A stretch of DNA of 64,000 nt from Micromonospora wenchangensis (lineage in GTDB: Bacteria > Actinomycetota > Actinomycetes > Mycobacteriales > Micromonosporaceae), in NCBI RefSeq assembly GCF_002210435.1, contig NZ_MZMV01000006.1, forward strand, positions 117,533 through 181,532, written 5' to 3'. Below the pieces are notes generated by a model. That model saw only the letters and a program-made list of their open reading frames with translations. It searched no databases and had not been told where the DNA came from. Positions 16,238 through 24,757 of this stretch are shown piece by piece (the first letter of the stretch is position 1; every line of letters starts with the position of its first letter). A program made the translations under genes and the position numbers.

Positions 16238-16802
16238 CCGGCTGGGCGTCACCCCGGCGCAGACCGTCGGGCCGTACCTGAGCATCGGCCTGCACTGGCC
16301 CGACGGCCCGTACGTCGTCCCCGAGGGCACCCCCGGCGCGTTCTGGATCCGGGGCCGGATCGTCGACGGCACCGGGGAACCCGTGGTCGACGCGCTGGTG
16401 GAGAGCTGGCAGGCCGACCCGGACGGCCGGTTCGACCACCCGGACGACCCGCGCGGGGCCCGGCCGCCGCGGCTCGCGGGATTCCGGGGGTTCGGCCGCA
16501 GCGAGACCGACGACCAGGGGTGCTACCGGCTGCTGACGGTCCGGCCGGGGCCGCTGCCCGACCCGGACGGCGGCACCGAGGCCCCGCACCTGACCCTGTC
16601 GGTGCTCGGCCGGGGGCTGCTGCACCGCCTGGTGACCCGGCTCTACCTCCCCGACGAGCCGGCGGCCAACGCCGTCGACCCGGTGCTGAACAGCGTGGAG
16701 GCCGAGCGCCGGGGCACGCTGCTGGCCAGCGCCGCCCCGGACGGGTTCCGCTTCGACATCCACCTGCAGGGCGACCGTGAGACCGTCTTCTTCGCCGTCT
16801 GA
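16230..16802 (+). CDS. pcaG: Protocatechuate 3,4-dioxygenase alpha subunit
   Basis: The 190-aa alpha subunit starts with TPAQTVGPYLSIGLHW, the typical PcaG beginning. It keeps the intradiol fold (GRIVDGTGEPVVDALVESWQAD) but lacks the beta-subunit iron histidines, as expected. It makes the alpha-beta protomer with PcaH. It overlaps pcaB by 26 bp if that gene starts at the GTG at 16777. Confidence 0.92.
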   Translation: MSDRLGVTPAQTVGPYLSIGLHWPDGPYVVPEGTPGAFWIRGRIVDGTGEPVVDALVESWQADPDGRFDHPDDPRGARPPRLAGFRGFGRSETDDQGCYRLLTVRPGPLPDPDGGTEAPHLTLSVLGRGLLHRLVTRLYLPDEPAANAVDPVLNSVEAERRGTLLASAAPDGFRFDIHLQGDRETVFFAV

Positions 16803-18117
16803 CGGCCTGCTCTCCGGCCTGTCCGGCAGCCCGGAGGTGGACGCGGAACTCGACGATCACGCCCTGCTGCGGGCGCTGCTCGACGCGGAGGCCGCGCTCG
16901 CCCGGGCCGGGGCCGACGCCGGCGTCGTGCCCGCCCCGGCGGCCGACGCGATCGTCACCGCGTGCCACCCCGACCGGTACGACCCGGCGGCGCTGGGCCG
17001 GGCCGCCGACGCCGCCGGTAACCCGGTCGTCCCCCTCGTGCGGGAGGTGACCGCCGCCGTGCCCGCCCCGGCCCGACCCTGGGTGCACCTCGGGGCGACC
17101 AGCCAGGACATCCTGGACACCGGGCTGAGCCTGCTGGCCGTCCGGGCGCTCGGCGCGCTGCGCCGGCACCTCGACGCCGCCGTCGACGCCGCCGCCCGGC
17201 TCGCCGACACCCACCGGGACACCGTGCTGGTCGCCCGGACCCTCGGCCAGCAGGCGGCACCCACCACCTTCGGGCTCAAGGCCGCCGGCTGGCTGACCGG
17301 CCTGGCACAGGCCGGCGACCGGCTCCGGCAGGCCGGCGACGGGCAGCCCGCACAACTCGGCGGCGCGGTCGGCACCCTCGCCGCGCTCGGCCCGGCCGGC
17401 CCCGACGTCGCCGCCCGGTTCGCCGCCCACCTGGGGCTGCCCGCGAGCGCGCTGCCCTGGCACACCCGACGGCAGCCCCGCCTCGATCTGGCCGCCGCCC
17501 TCGGTGGTCTGCTCGTGGCCACCGGCAAGATCGCGCTCGACGTCGGCCTGCTCGCCCAGACCGAGGTCGGTGAGGTCGCCGAGGGCGGTGCCGGGCGGGG
17601 CAGTTCCTCGGCCATGCCGCACAAACGCAACCCGGTCGACGCGATCCTGGTCGGGGCCGCCGCCCGCCGCGGCCCCGGCCTCGTCGCCACCCTGTTCGCC
17701 GCGGCGGTGCAGGAGCACGAACGGGCCGCCGGCGGCTGGCACGCCGAGTGGGAGCCGCTGCGGGACCTGCTGCACCTGGCCGGGGGTGCCAGCGCCCGGT
17801 GCGCCCGGCTGCTCGCCGGGCTGCGGGTCGACCCCGCCCGGATGCGGGCGAACCTCGACGCCACCGGCGGGCGGGTGCTCGCCGAGGCCGTCGCCGCCCG
17901 GCTGGCCCCCGCCGTCGGCCGCGACGTCGCGCACGACCTGGTCGCCCGCGCCGCCGCCGCACCCGCGTTCCGCGCCGCGCTGCTCGCCGACCCCGAGATC
18001 CGCGCCCACCTGTCCGGGACGGAGGTCGACGAGGCGCTCGACCCGGACCGGTGGCTCGGCTCGGCCGGCCGGTTCGTCGACGCGGCGCTGGCCGCCGCCC
18101 GGGGCGCGGGGCCGTGA
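16777..18117 (+). CDS. pcaB: 3-carboxy-cis,cis-muconate cycloisomerase
   Basis: The 446-aa member of the fumarase/aspartase superfamily forms 4-carboxymuconolactone. The superfamily signature is GRGSSSAMPHKRNPVDAI, and HLGATSQDILDTG is the second conserved region. The GTG at 16777 lies inside pcaG. The first about 15 residues are weakly conserved, so a later start is possible. It overlaps pcaD by 4 bp. Confidence 0.9.
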   Translation: MRPSSSPSDGLLSGLSGSPEVDAELDDHALLRALLDAEAALARAGADAGVVPAPAADAIVTACHPDRYDPAALGRAADAAGNPVVPLVREVTAAVPAPARPWVHLGATSQDILDTGLSLLAVRALGALRRHLDAAVDAAARLADTHRDTVLVARTLGQQAAPTTFGLKAAGWLTGLAQAGDRLRQAGDGQPAQLGGAVGTLAALGPAGPDVAARFAAHLGLPASALPWHTRRQPRLDLAAALGGLLVATGKIALDVGLLAQTEVGEVAEGGAGRGSSSAMPHKRNPVDAILVGAAARRGPGLVATLFAAAVQEHERAAGGWHAEWEPLRDLLHLAGGASARCARLLAGLRVDPARMRANLDATGGRVLAEAVAARLAPAVGRDVAHDLVARAAAAPAFRAALLADPEIRAHLSGTEVDEALDPDRWLGSAGRFVDAALAAARGAGP

Positions 18118-18887
18118 CCTCCCGGCTGCACCTGAGGGTCGACGGCCCGCCCACCGCGCCGGTGCTGCTGCTCGGCGGTTCCCTCGGCACCACCGGCGCG
18201 ATGTGGGAACCCCAGGTCGCGGCGCTGGCCGAAGGGTTCCGGGTGATCCGGTACGACCACCTGGGCCACGGCCGCTCGGCGACGCCGGCCGGGCCGTACA
18301 CGGTGGATCTGCTGGGCCGGGAGGTGCTGCGGACGCTTGACCACCTCGGCGTGCCGTGGGTCCACTACGCCGGGCTGTCCCTCGGCGGCATGGTCGGCAT
18401 GTGGCTCGCCGTCCACGCGCCCGACCGGGTGCGCCGGCTCGCCCTGCTGTGCACCTCGGCCCGGCTCGGCCCGCCCGAACCCTGGCGGCAACGGGCGGCC
18501 ACGGTCCGCGCCGCCGGCCTGCCGGCGATCGCCGACGCGGTGGTGGCCCGCTGGTTCACCCCGACCTTCGCCGCCGCCCACCCGGAGCTGGTGGCCGGCT
18601 ACCGCGCCATGCTGACCGCGACCTCCCCGGCCGGCTACGCGGCGTGCTGCGAGGCGATCGCCGCCCTGGATCTGCGCCCCGACCTGGGCCGGATCGGCGT
18701 ACCGACGCTTGTCGTCGCGGGCGCGGACGACCCGGCGATCCCCGTCGGGCACGCCCGGGAGATCGTCGACCTGGTCCCCGGGGCGCGGCTGGTCGTCCTC
18801 GACGCGGCGGCCCACCTGGCCAACGTCGAGCGGCCCGGGCCGGTGGGCCGACTCCTGCGGGAACACTTCGAACAGGCGGGTGGCTGA
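18114..18887 (+). CDS. pcaD: 3-oxoadipate enol-lactonase
   Basis: The 257-aa alpha/beta-hydrolase has nucleophile elbow GLSLGG, oxyanion region LGGSLGT, and late Asp and His (GADDPAIP, AAHLANVE). It hydrolyses beta-ketoadipate enol-lactone. The GTG start overlaps the pcaB stop (GTGA). In many actinomycetes PcaD and PcaC are fused as PcaL; here the stop and the next ATG overlap by 1 nt (TGATG), so they are separate proteins. Confidence 0.9.
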   Translation: MTSRLHLRVDGPPTAPVLLLGGSLGTTGAMWEPQVAALAEGFRVIRYDHLGHGRSATPAGPYTVDLLGREVLRTLDHLGVPWVHYAGLSLGGMVGMWLAVHAPDRVRRLALLCTSARLGPPEPWRQRAATVRAAGLPAIADAVVARWFTPTFAAAHPELVAGYRAMLTATSPAGYAACCEAIAALDLRPDLGRIGVPTLVVAGADDPAIPVGHAREIVDLVPGARLVVLDAAAHLANVERPGPVGRLLREHFEQAGG

Positions 18888-19267
18888 TGGACGACCGGGA
18901 ACGGCACGAGGCCGGCATGACCGTACGCCGGCAGGTGCTCGGTGACGCGCACGTCGACCGCGCGGTCGCCGGCACCGACGCGTTCACCGCCGACTTCCAG
19001 GACTTCATCACCCGCTACGCCTGGGGCGAGGTGTGGACCCGGCCCGGCCTCGACCGGCGTACCCGTAGCTGCATCACCCTCGCGGTGCTCGCCGCCCTGC
19101 GTCACGAGGAGGAACTGGCGATGCACGTGCGGGCCGCACTGGGCAACGGGCTGACCGAACAGGAGGTGGCGGAGGTCCTGCTCCAGGTGGGCGTCTACGC
19201 TGGCGTACCGGCGGCGAACCGGGCGTTCACGGTGGCCCGGGAGGCGCTGCGGCGGGAGGCTGGGTGA
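18887..19267 (+). CDS. pcaC: 4-carboxymuconolactone decarboxylase
   Basis: The 126-aa protein has the AhpD-like CMD fold (WTRPGLDRRTRSCITLAVLAALRHEEELAMHVRAAL). It decarboxylates 4-carboxymuconolactone to the enol-lactone used by PcaD. Its length is normal for stand-alone PcaC. It is coupled to pcaD by a TGATG junction. Confidence 0.92.
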   Translation: MDDRERHEAGMTVRRQVLGDAHVDRAVAGTDAFTADFQDFITRYAWGEVWTRPGLDRRTRSCITLAVLAALRHEEELAMHVRAALGNGLTEQEVAEVLLQVGVYAGVPAANRAFTVAREALRREAG

Positions 19268-19268
19268 G

Positions 19269-20045
19269 GTGGGCGGTCAGACGGCACGGTCACCGGAGTT
19301 CGTGCAGTCGCTGGAGCGCGGGCTCGCGGTGATCAGGGCGTTCGACGCCGAGCATCCGCAGCTCACCCTGAGCGACGTGGCCCGCCGTACCGGGCTGACC
19401 CGGGCCGCGGCCCGCCGGTTCCTGCTCACCCTGGTCGAGCTGGGGTACGTGCACACCGACGGCCGGCTGTTCTCGCTGCGGGCGCGGATCCTCGCCCTCG
19501 GCTACGCCTACCTGTCCGGCCTGGGCCTGCCCGAGATCGCCCAACCGCACATGGAGGCGCTGGTCGCGCAGGTGCACGAGTCGTGCTCGGTGTCGGTGCT
19601 CGACGGCGACGAGGTGGTCTACGTCGCCCGGGTGCCCACCCGACGGATCATGACGGTGGGGATCAGCGTCGGCACCCGGTTCCCCGCGTACGCCACGTCG
19701 ATGGGGCGGGTGCTGCTCGCCGCGCAACCGGCGGACCGGTTGGACGACTACCTCGCCACCGCGCGGTTGCACCAGTTGACCAGGCGCACCGTCACCGATC
19801 CGGCGAAGCTGCGTGCCGTCCTGACGAAGATCGCCGCCCAGGGGTACGCGATCGTGGACCAGGAACTGGAGGAGGGGTTGCGGTCGCTGGCCGCGCCGAT
19901 CCACGGCCCGCACGGGTCGGTGGTGGCGGCGGTGAACCTGTCCGCGCACGCCTCGCGGGGGTCGTTCGAGCTGATCCGGCGCGAGTTGCTCCCGCCGCTG
20001 CTGGCCACCGCCAGGCGGATCGAGGAGGATCTGCGCGGCGCGTGA
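19269..20045 (+). CDS. pcaR: IclR-family regulator of the pca genes (PcaR/PobR type)
   Basis: The 258-aa protein has a winged helix (LSDVARRTGLTRAAARRFLLTLVELGYV, about 34-61) and an IclR effector domain with the VPTRRIMTVGISVGTRFPAYATSMGRVLLA segment typical of PcaR, PobR and CatR. It starts 1 bp after the pcaC stop at a GTG. Position as the last pca gene suggests it controls pca and perhaps pobA through the 15-bp elements at 13663 and 13817. Confidence 0.82.
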   Translation: MGGQTARSPEFVQSLERGLAVIRAFDAEHPQLTLSDVARRTGLTRAAARRFLLTLVELGYVHTDGRLFSLRARILALGYAYLSGLGLPEIAQPHMEALVAQVHESCSVSVLDGDEVVYVARVPTRRIMTVGISVGTRFPAYATSMGRVLLAAQPADRLDDYLATARLHQLTRRTVTDPAKLRAVLTKIAAQGYAIVDQELEEGLRSLAAPIHGPHGSVVAAVNLSAHASRGSFELIRRELLPPLLATARRIEEDLRGA

Positions 20046-20058
20046 GGGCCCGGCGTCC

Positions 20059-20529
20059 TCACTGGACCCGGTAGAGCCGGCTCGCCGGGTCCACGACGGC
20101 GGTCAGCAGCCGGCCGGGCACGAGTCCCGGGTCGTCGGGCCGGACCGTGTCCGCCTCGAAGGGGGCGAAGCCGGGCCCGCTGATCCGCAGGTGCAGGTCG
20201 AGTTCCGGGCTCTCCCCGCCGAGGTGGTGCGCCACGGTGAGGATCTCGGCGGTGGCGGCGACCCCGGTGGCGTCGAGCCGGCGGGCGTCGCTGCGGGACC
20301 GGTCGACCACCCGCCAGCCGAAGACACCGAAGCCGACCCCGACGATCGTGGTGAACACCCCGCCGGCGACGAGCCCCCAGCGCTCCCCGGGTGACACCGG
20401 CAGGTCGCCTGTCACGTCGGCGGCGAGCAGGACCGGGCCGGGCAGGCAGATGGCCACGAAGAGCAGCCGGCACAGCAGCGCGCCGACCGGCCCGATGCGG
20501 GTCTCCGCCTCCCGGGGTGCGCTGGTCAT
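20059..20529 (-). CDS. Small membrane protein of unknown function (DUF3592-like)
   Basis: The 156-aa protein has two hydrophobic segments (about 16-40 and 50-72, the second GLVAGGVFTTIVGVGFGVFGW). They are followed by a soluble part (ATAEILTVAHHLGG, then VPGRLLTAVVDPASRLYRV) that resembles DUF3592-type beta-rich domains. I cannot give a function. It converges on pcaR with a 13-bp gap. Confidence 0.6.
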   Translation of the reverse strand: MTSAPREAETRIGPVGALLCRLLFVAICLPGPVLLAADVTGDLPVSPGERWGLVAGGVFTTIVGVGFGVFGWRVVDRSRSDARRLDATGVAATAEILTVAHHLGGESPELDLHLRISGPGFAPFEADTVRPDDPGLVPGRLLTAVVDPASRLYRVQ

Positions 20530-20548
20530 GCCGGCACCCTAGAGCACG

Positions 20549-20585
20549 GTGCGGCGGGCCGGTACCTCGTACCAGCCCGCCGCAC
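20549..20585 (-). terminator. Hairpin terminator after the CBM2 hydrolase gene
   Basis: This is a 17-bp stem (20549-20565 with 20569-20585) and a 3-nt loop, with one position that pairs as G-U on the minus-strand transcript. It lies 29 bp after the stop of the secreted hydrolase gene. Confidence 0.65.
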
Positions 20586-20614
20586 CTGCGACCCGCCGTG
20601 CGGCGGCGCGACGG

Positions 20615-21874
20615 TCAGCTTCCGGTGCAGGTGGCGGTGGTTCCGGTGCCGGTGCCGGTGCCCTGGAACCCGAAGCTGGTGCTCTGCCCGGCACCGAGCC
20701 GTCCGTTGTAGCTCTGGTTGGTGACGGTGATGGTGCCGCTGGTGCCGGTGGCGACCCCGTTCCACACCGAGCTGACCGCTGCGCCGCCCGGCAGGGTCAG
20801 GGTGACCCGCCAGCCGGTGAGCGCGGCGGACCCGGCGGTGACGCTGACGTTGGCGACGAACCCGCCGTTCCACTGGTCCTGCACGGCGTAGACGGCGGTG
20901 CAGCCGGTGTCGCCGGGCGGGGCGGTGGTGGGCGGTGGCGTCGTCGGCGGTGGGGTGGTCGGCGGCGGGGTGGTGGGCGGGGGAGTGGTCGGCGGTGGGG
21001 TGGTGGGGGGCGGGGTGGTCGGCGGCGGGCCGTCGAGCGTCAGGTTCTTCTGCTGGACGGTCCACTGGGTGCGGCACAGCCCGCAGTTCGCGCCGACGAA
21101 GTTGCCGCCGGCGGTGGTGTCGCCCTTGAGCCGCCACTTGAGGTAGAGCACCGCCACCCGGCCGAACTCGCCGCCGTTGGGCTGGTCGTAGGTGCCGCCG
21201 TGCCCGACGTTCAGGTTGCCCATGAAGGCGGGCAGCCCGGCGGGCAGCTTGCCCCAGTCGTCCATGGCGTTGGGGTAGGCGATGTCGCTGGGCCCGCCGA
21301 CGAAGTAGGCGATCGGCTTGGTGAGCCGCCGGAGCTGGTAGTCGTCGGCGTCGTTGAGCAGGCCGCTGCTGAAGATTCCGGTGGTGGTCACCCGGGGGTC
21401 GTTGGAGACGGCGTACGCCTCCAGGCCACCGCAGGAGAAGCCGGCGACGGCGACCTTGCCGGTGTCGATCCGGTTGTAGTACTTGCTGCCCTGGCGGGAG
21501 TTCTCCGCCACCGCCCAGTCGATGGACTGGGTGAGCATCTGCGAGTTGGTGGAACCGGAGGCGTTCGGGCCGCCGTTGGCGATGGCCAGGAAGCCGTGCG
21601 AGGCGATCTCGCGCAGGAAGTTGCCCTGCGAGAGGCCGTTGGCCGAGCAGCCGCCGTTGCCCCACACGAGGATCGGCAGGCGCTCGGTCGGCAGCGTCTG
21701 GGGTCGGAAGATGGTGTGGTTGGGCAGGCTGGTCGAGGTCTCGTAGTCGGCGGGGTAGGGCCCCGAGCCGCCGACTGCGGCATCGGCCGGCGTCGCGCCG
21801 AGTGCCATCAGCACGGCGGCTGCCGGCACGAGCGCGGCGGTCAGGCCCGCGTAGAGCTTCGATCTCCTTGGCAT
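20615..21874 (-). CDS. Secreted chlorophyllase-like alpha/beta-hydrolase with C-terminal CBM2
   Basis: The 419-aa exported protein starts MPRRSKLYAGL and has a Sec signal peptide cleaved near ATPADA-AVGG. A catalytic domain (about 35-310) has the nucleophile elbow GFSCGG and LPILVWGNGGCSANG, like chlorophyllase or PET-hydrolase-type esterases. A (PPPTT)7 linker follows, then a family-2 carbohydrate-binding module (about 320-419: GCTAVYAVQDQWNGGF, then GWRVTLTLPGG). It probably docks an esterase on cellulose. The start at 21874 has AGGAGG just upstream. The substrate is unknown. Confidence 0.82.
   Translation of the reverse strand: MPRRSKLYAGLTAALVPAAAVLMALGATPADAAVGGSGPYPADYETSTSLPNHTIFRPQTLPTERLPILVWGNGGCSANGLSQGNFLREIASHGFLAIANGGPNASGSTNSQMLTQSIDWAVAENSRQGSKYYNRIDTGKVAVAGFSCGGLEAYAVSNDPRVTTTGIFSSGLLNDADDYQLRRLTKPIAYFVGGPSDIAYPNAMDDWGKLPAGLPAFMGNLNVGHGGTYDQPNGGEFGRVAVLYLKWRLKGDTTAGGNFVGANCGLCRTQWTVQQKNLTLDGPPPTTPPPTTPPPTTPPPTTPPPTTPPPTTPPPTTAPPGDTGCTAVYAVQDQWNGGFVANVSVTAGSAALTGWRVTLTLPGGAAVSSVWNGVATGTSGTITVTNQSYNGRLGAGQSTSFGFQGTGTGTGTTATCTGS
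20924..21028 (-). repeat. Seven 15-bp repeats coding the (PPPTT)7 linker
   Basis: Seven in-frame, imperfect 15-bp units encode PPPTT each, and form the Pro-Thr linker between the hydrolase and CBM2 domains. Linkers of this kind are common in actinobacterial cellulose-active enzymes. The units vary mainly at third positions. Confidence 0.9.
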
Positions 21875-22027
21875 GCACCCTCCTGCGGGTGTCGGCGGTG
21901 GCACCCCTGCGGTGGCGGGTCTGCCGCCGGGCCCGACCAGGGTGGTCAGCACCGGCGACGGGGCGGGCCGACGTGGACGCGTCGACCGCCCGGCCGCAGT
22001 CCCCACAGGCGGTCGCGGTATGCAGTT

Positions 22028-22056
22028 ACTATCACCGGGGTAACGAAAAGTGTCAA
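22028..22056 (-). promoter_or_regulatory. Promoter of the CBM2 hydrolase gene (TTGACA-N17-GATAGT)
   Basis: On the minus strand a perfect -35 (TTGACA, 22056-22051) is followed after 17 bp by GATAGT (22033-22028). This would leave a leader of about 145 nt before the ATG at 21874. It is one of the best vegetative-type promoters in the window. Confidence 0.65.
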
Positions 22057-22103
22057 TGTGTTGCCCGTCTGGCGGGCCGGGTGCGACGCCCGTGCGGCAA
22101 CGG

Positions 22104-23084
22104 TCAGCCGGTGCGGTGCGGGACGCCCGCCGGCGCCGGTCGAGCCTGGTCGCCCGGGGCGTCGAAGTGGGTGATCCACCGGGCGGCGTCCGGCCAGTGC
22201 GGGGTGGTCACCTCGACCAGCCGGGTCCGGGCGAGCACACCGAGCCGGGAGTGGACGTCGAGGAAGGTCTCCCGGGCCTGACCACGGGGCCAGGGCTGCG
22301 GCAGCAGGTGCGCGGGCAGATCCGGGTCGGTGTCGGCGAACCGACGCCAGGAGTCCATCGCGGAGGTCCGCGCCACCAGCGCGGTGGCCGGATCGACAGT
22401 GCCCCGACGGGCCGCCGCCCGCAACGGCGCGAACCGCGCGACGAAGGCCGCGTAGCCGGCGGCGAGACCGGTCAGGTCGTACGCGGCGGCCGGGCCGTGC
22501 GGCCCGGCCTCCTCGTCGAACCGGACGTGCAGCACCGACCAGCGGGCCCCCTCGACGGGGTGCAGCAGCGCCGAGAGTTCCGCCCGGACCGGCGCGGCGT
22601 GGACCCCCGGCCTGATCCACACGCTGTCGTAGAGGCCCACGAAGCCGTGGCCGGTCAACGCCCGGCGCACCGCGTGCCGGACCGCCCGACCGGGGCCGGG
22701 GACCGAGAAGGAGACCAGCACCCAGTCGCCGGTCCAGTGCGGCGGCTGCGCGCCGAAGGTCAGGAAGTGCCGCATCCGGGTACGGTGTCTGGCGATCGCC
22801 GCGGGCGTGAGGTGGTAGACCGGCGGCCGGGTGCTGCCCCGGGTGGCGATGAGACCCCGCTTGACCAGCCGGGACAGCGCGGCGCGGGCGCTGGGTTCGG
22901 TGACTCCGAACTCCCGCAGCATCGCGACGACCGCCGTCGACGGCAGGTCGGCGTCCGCGGAGTCGAGGTACTCGCCGAGCAGCGTGGCCAGCAGGTGCTG
23001 CGGGCTCGACCCGAGCGGGGCCCGGGGGGTGCGGACGTCGTGGACGGGCTGTTCGGCGTTCACCCCGTCAGATTGTCGCACCAC
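22104..23084 (-). CDS. PaaX-family transcriptional regulator 2
   Basis: The 326-aa protein has a winged helix (VVAMLREFGVTEPSARAALSRLVKRGLI) and PaaX domains (DWVLVSFSVPGPGR, FVGLYDSVWIRPG, then LPAHLLPQPWPRGQAR). It is the last gene of the second NitT/TauT module, 87 bp past the ATPase gene. The start may be the GTG at 23084 or a GTG seven codons later. It probably controls uptake through this transporter and perhaps the divergent aceB operon. Confidence 0.82.
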   Translation of the reverse strand: MVRQSDGVNAEQPVHDVRTPRAPLGSSPQHLLATLLGEYLDSADADLPSTAVVAMLREFGVTEPSARAALSRLVKRGLIATRGSTRPPVYHLTPAAIARHRTRMRHFLTFGAQPPHWTGDWVLVSFSVPGPGRAVRHAVRRALTGHGFVGLYDSVWIRPGVHAAPVRAELSALLHPVEGARWSVLHVRFDEEAGPHGPAAAYDLTGLAAGYAAFVARFAPLRAAARRGTVDPATALVARTSAMDSWRRFADTDPDLPAHLLPQPWPRGQARETFLDVHSRLGVLARTRLVEVTTPHWPDAARWITHFDAPGDQARPAPAGVPHRTG

Positions 23085-23171
23085 CGTACGGCCGGTGCCG
23101 CCGACCGGGCCGCCCGCGGGCCGCCGGGCCGCCCGTCGGCAGGACGGCCCCGGCGGCCCGCGGCGGGTCGG

Positions 23172-23963
23172 TCAGTGGCCCATGACCAGGTCCATCACCT
23201 CGCTGCGCAGCTTGCCGAAGAGCGGCTCCTGCTTGGTGAGGATCTGGTCGCGGTCGCGGGGCAGCGGCACGTCCACGGTCGCCTTCACCGTCGACGGGCC
23301 CCCGCTCAGCACCACCACCCGGTCGGAGAGGTAGACGGCCTCGTCGATGTCGTGGGTGATGAACAGGACCGACTTGTTCCACTCCCGCCACACCCGCAGG
23401 GTGAGGTCCTCCAGGCTGATCCGGGTCTGCGCGTCGACCGAGGCGAACGGCTCGTCCATCAGCAGGATCTTCGGCTTGTTGATCAGCGCGCGGGCGATGG
23501 CGACCCGCTGCTGCATGCCGCCGGAGAGCTGCCACGGGTACTTGCCGATCACCGAGCGGGGCAGCCCGACGGCCGCAAGCAGGCTGTCCACCGCGCTGGC
23601 CACGGTGGCCCGGCTCGCCCCGGTGCGGCGCAGCGGCAGCCCGATGTTGCGTTCGACGGTGAGCCAGGGGAACAGCGAGCGGCTGTAGTCCTGGAACACG
23701 ATCGCCATGTCCTCCGACGGACCGTCGCCGATGGTCTCGCCGAACGACCGGACCTCGCCGGTGCTGGGCCGCATCAGCCCCGAGATGCAGTTGAGCAGCG
23801 TGGTCTTGCCGCTGCCGGAGGGCCCGACGATGGACACGAACTCGCCCGCGTGCACCTCCAGGTCCACCTGTTCGATCGCCAGGTGGTCGACCCCGTTCGT
23901 GGTGTACGTCTTGGACAGTCCCGCCACGACCAGCGCGGCCGAGGTGTTCTCCGGGTCGCTCAT
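23172..23963 (-). CDS. NitT/TauT-type ABC transporter ATPase 2
   Basis: The 263-aa ATPase has Walker A (GPSGSGKT, 47-54), LSGGMQQR and the Walker B ILLMDEP. It is a close paralogue of the ATPase at 8763-9575, sharing YPWQLSGGMQQRVAIARA-like stretches. The ATG at 23963 overlaps the upstream permease stop (ATGA). Confidence 0.88.
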   Translation of the reverse strand: MSDPENTSAALVVAGLSKTYTTNGVDHLAIEQVDLEVHAGEFVSIVGPSGSGKTTLLNCISGLMRPSTGEVRSFGETIGDGPSEDMAIVFQDYSRSLFPWLTVERNIGLPLRRTGASRATVASAVDSLLAAVGLPRSVIGKYPWQLSGGMQQRVAIARALINKPKILLMDEPFASVDAQTRISLEDLTLRVWREWNKSVLFITHDIDEAVYLSDRVVVLSGGPSTVKATVDVPLPRDRDQILTKQEPLFGKLRSEVMDLVMGH

Positions 23964-24754
23964 GCCGATCTCCCTACCGTCGGTCGCCCGCGGAGCGCCC
24001 ACCGCTCGTACAGGCCGAAGAGTGCGTTGAACAGGATGCCGATCGCGCACGCCATCACCACCCCGGCGAACATCCGGGGGGTGTCGAACTTCTGCTGCTG
24101 GAGCAGGATCTGGTAGCCGACCCCCGAGGTGGAGGCGTACAGCTCCGAGCTGACCATCAGGACCACCGCGATGCCCAGGCTGACCCGCGCGCCGGCCAGG
24201 ATGCGCGGCAGCGCCGCCGGGAGCACGACGAACCGGAAGCGGTCCACCCGCCGCAACCCGATGGCACGGGCGCTGTTGAGGGCCAGCCGGTCGACGTTGG
24301 CCACCCCGTCCATCGTGTTGAACACGACCGGCCAGATCGAGCCGAACGCGATGACGAAGATCGGCATCCGGTCGTTGATCCCGAGCAGCACGATCGCGAT
24401 CGGGATGAGCACCACCGCGGGGGTGGCGACGCCGAGGCGCACCACCGGCGCGCACAGCCACTCCAGGCGTCGGCTGCGGCCCAGCGCCACGCCGACCAGG
24501 GTGCCCACCGACACCGCCAGGGCGTAGCCGACGAGCAGCCGGAACATGCTCGCGCCGACGTCGGCGACGAACGCGTCGGAGGCGAACAGCCGGTGCGCCG
24601 GCCCGCTCCACCACAGGTCGACGAACGCGCCGGCGACCCGGCTCGGCGGTGGGGTGAACGACGAGTCCCGCCAGCGCAGCAGCACCTCGGCCACGAGCAC
24701 CAGGGCGAGCACGAGCCAGGTGTAGGACACCACTCGGATGAGGAACCTGCGCAC
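23960..24754 (-). CDS. NitT/TauT-type ABC permease 2B
   Basis: The 264-aa permease has an N-terminal membrane anchor (4-26) and a BPD_transp_1 domain. The EAA-like loop is ARAIGLRRVDRFRFVVLPAALPRILAGAR. It is the second permease of the second transporter and overlaps the ATPase gene by 4 bp. Confidence 0.86.
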   Translation of the reverse strand: MRRFLIRVVSYTWLVLALVLVAEVLLRWRDSSFTPPPSRVAGAFVDLWWSGPAHRLFASDAFVADVGASMFRLLVGYALAVSVGTLVGVALGRSRRLEWLCAPVVRLGVATPAVVLIPIAIVLLGINDRMPIFVIAFGSIWPVVFNTMDGVANVDRLALNSARAIGLRRVDRFRFVVLPAALPRILAGARVSLGIAVVLMVSSELYASTSGVGYQILLQQQKFDTPRMFAGVVMACAIGILFNALFGLYERWALRGRPTVGRSA

Positions 24755-24757
24755 TGT

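Noticed and set aside
20924..21028. Regular 15-bp repeats considered as a CRISPR-like or satellite array
   Set aside because: Repeats are contiguous without spacers, in frame, and encode PPPTT linker units.
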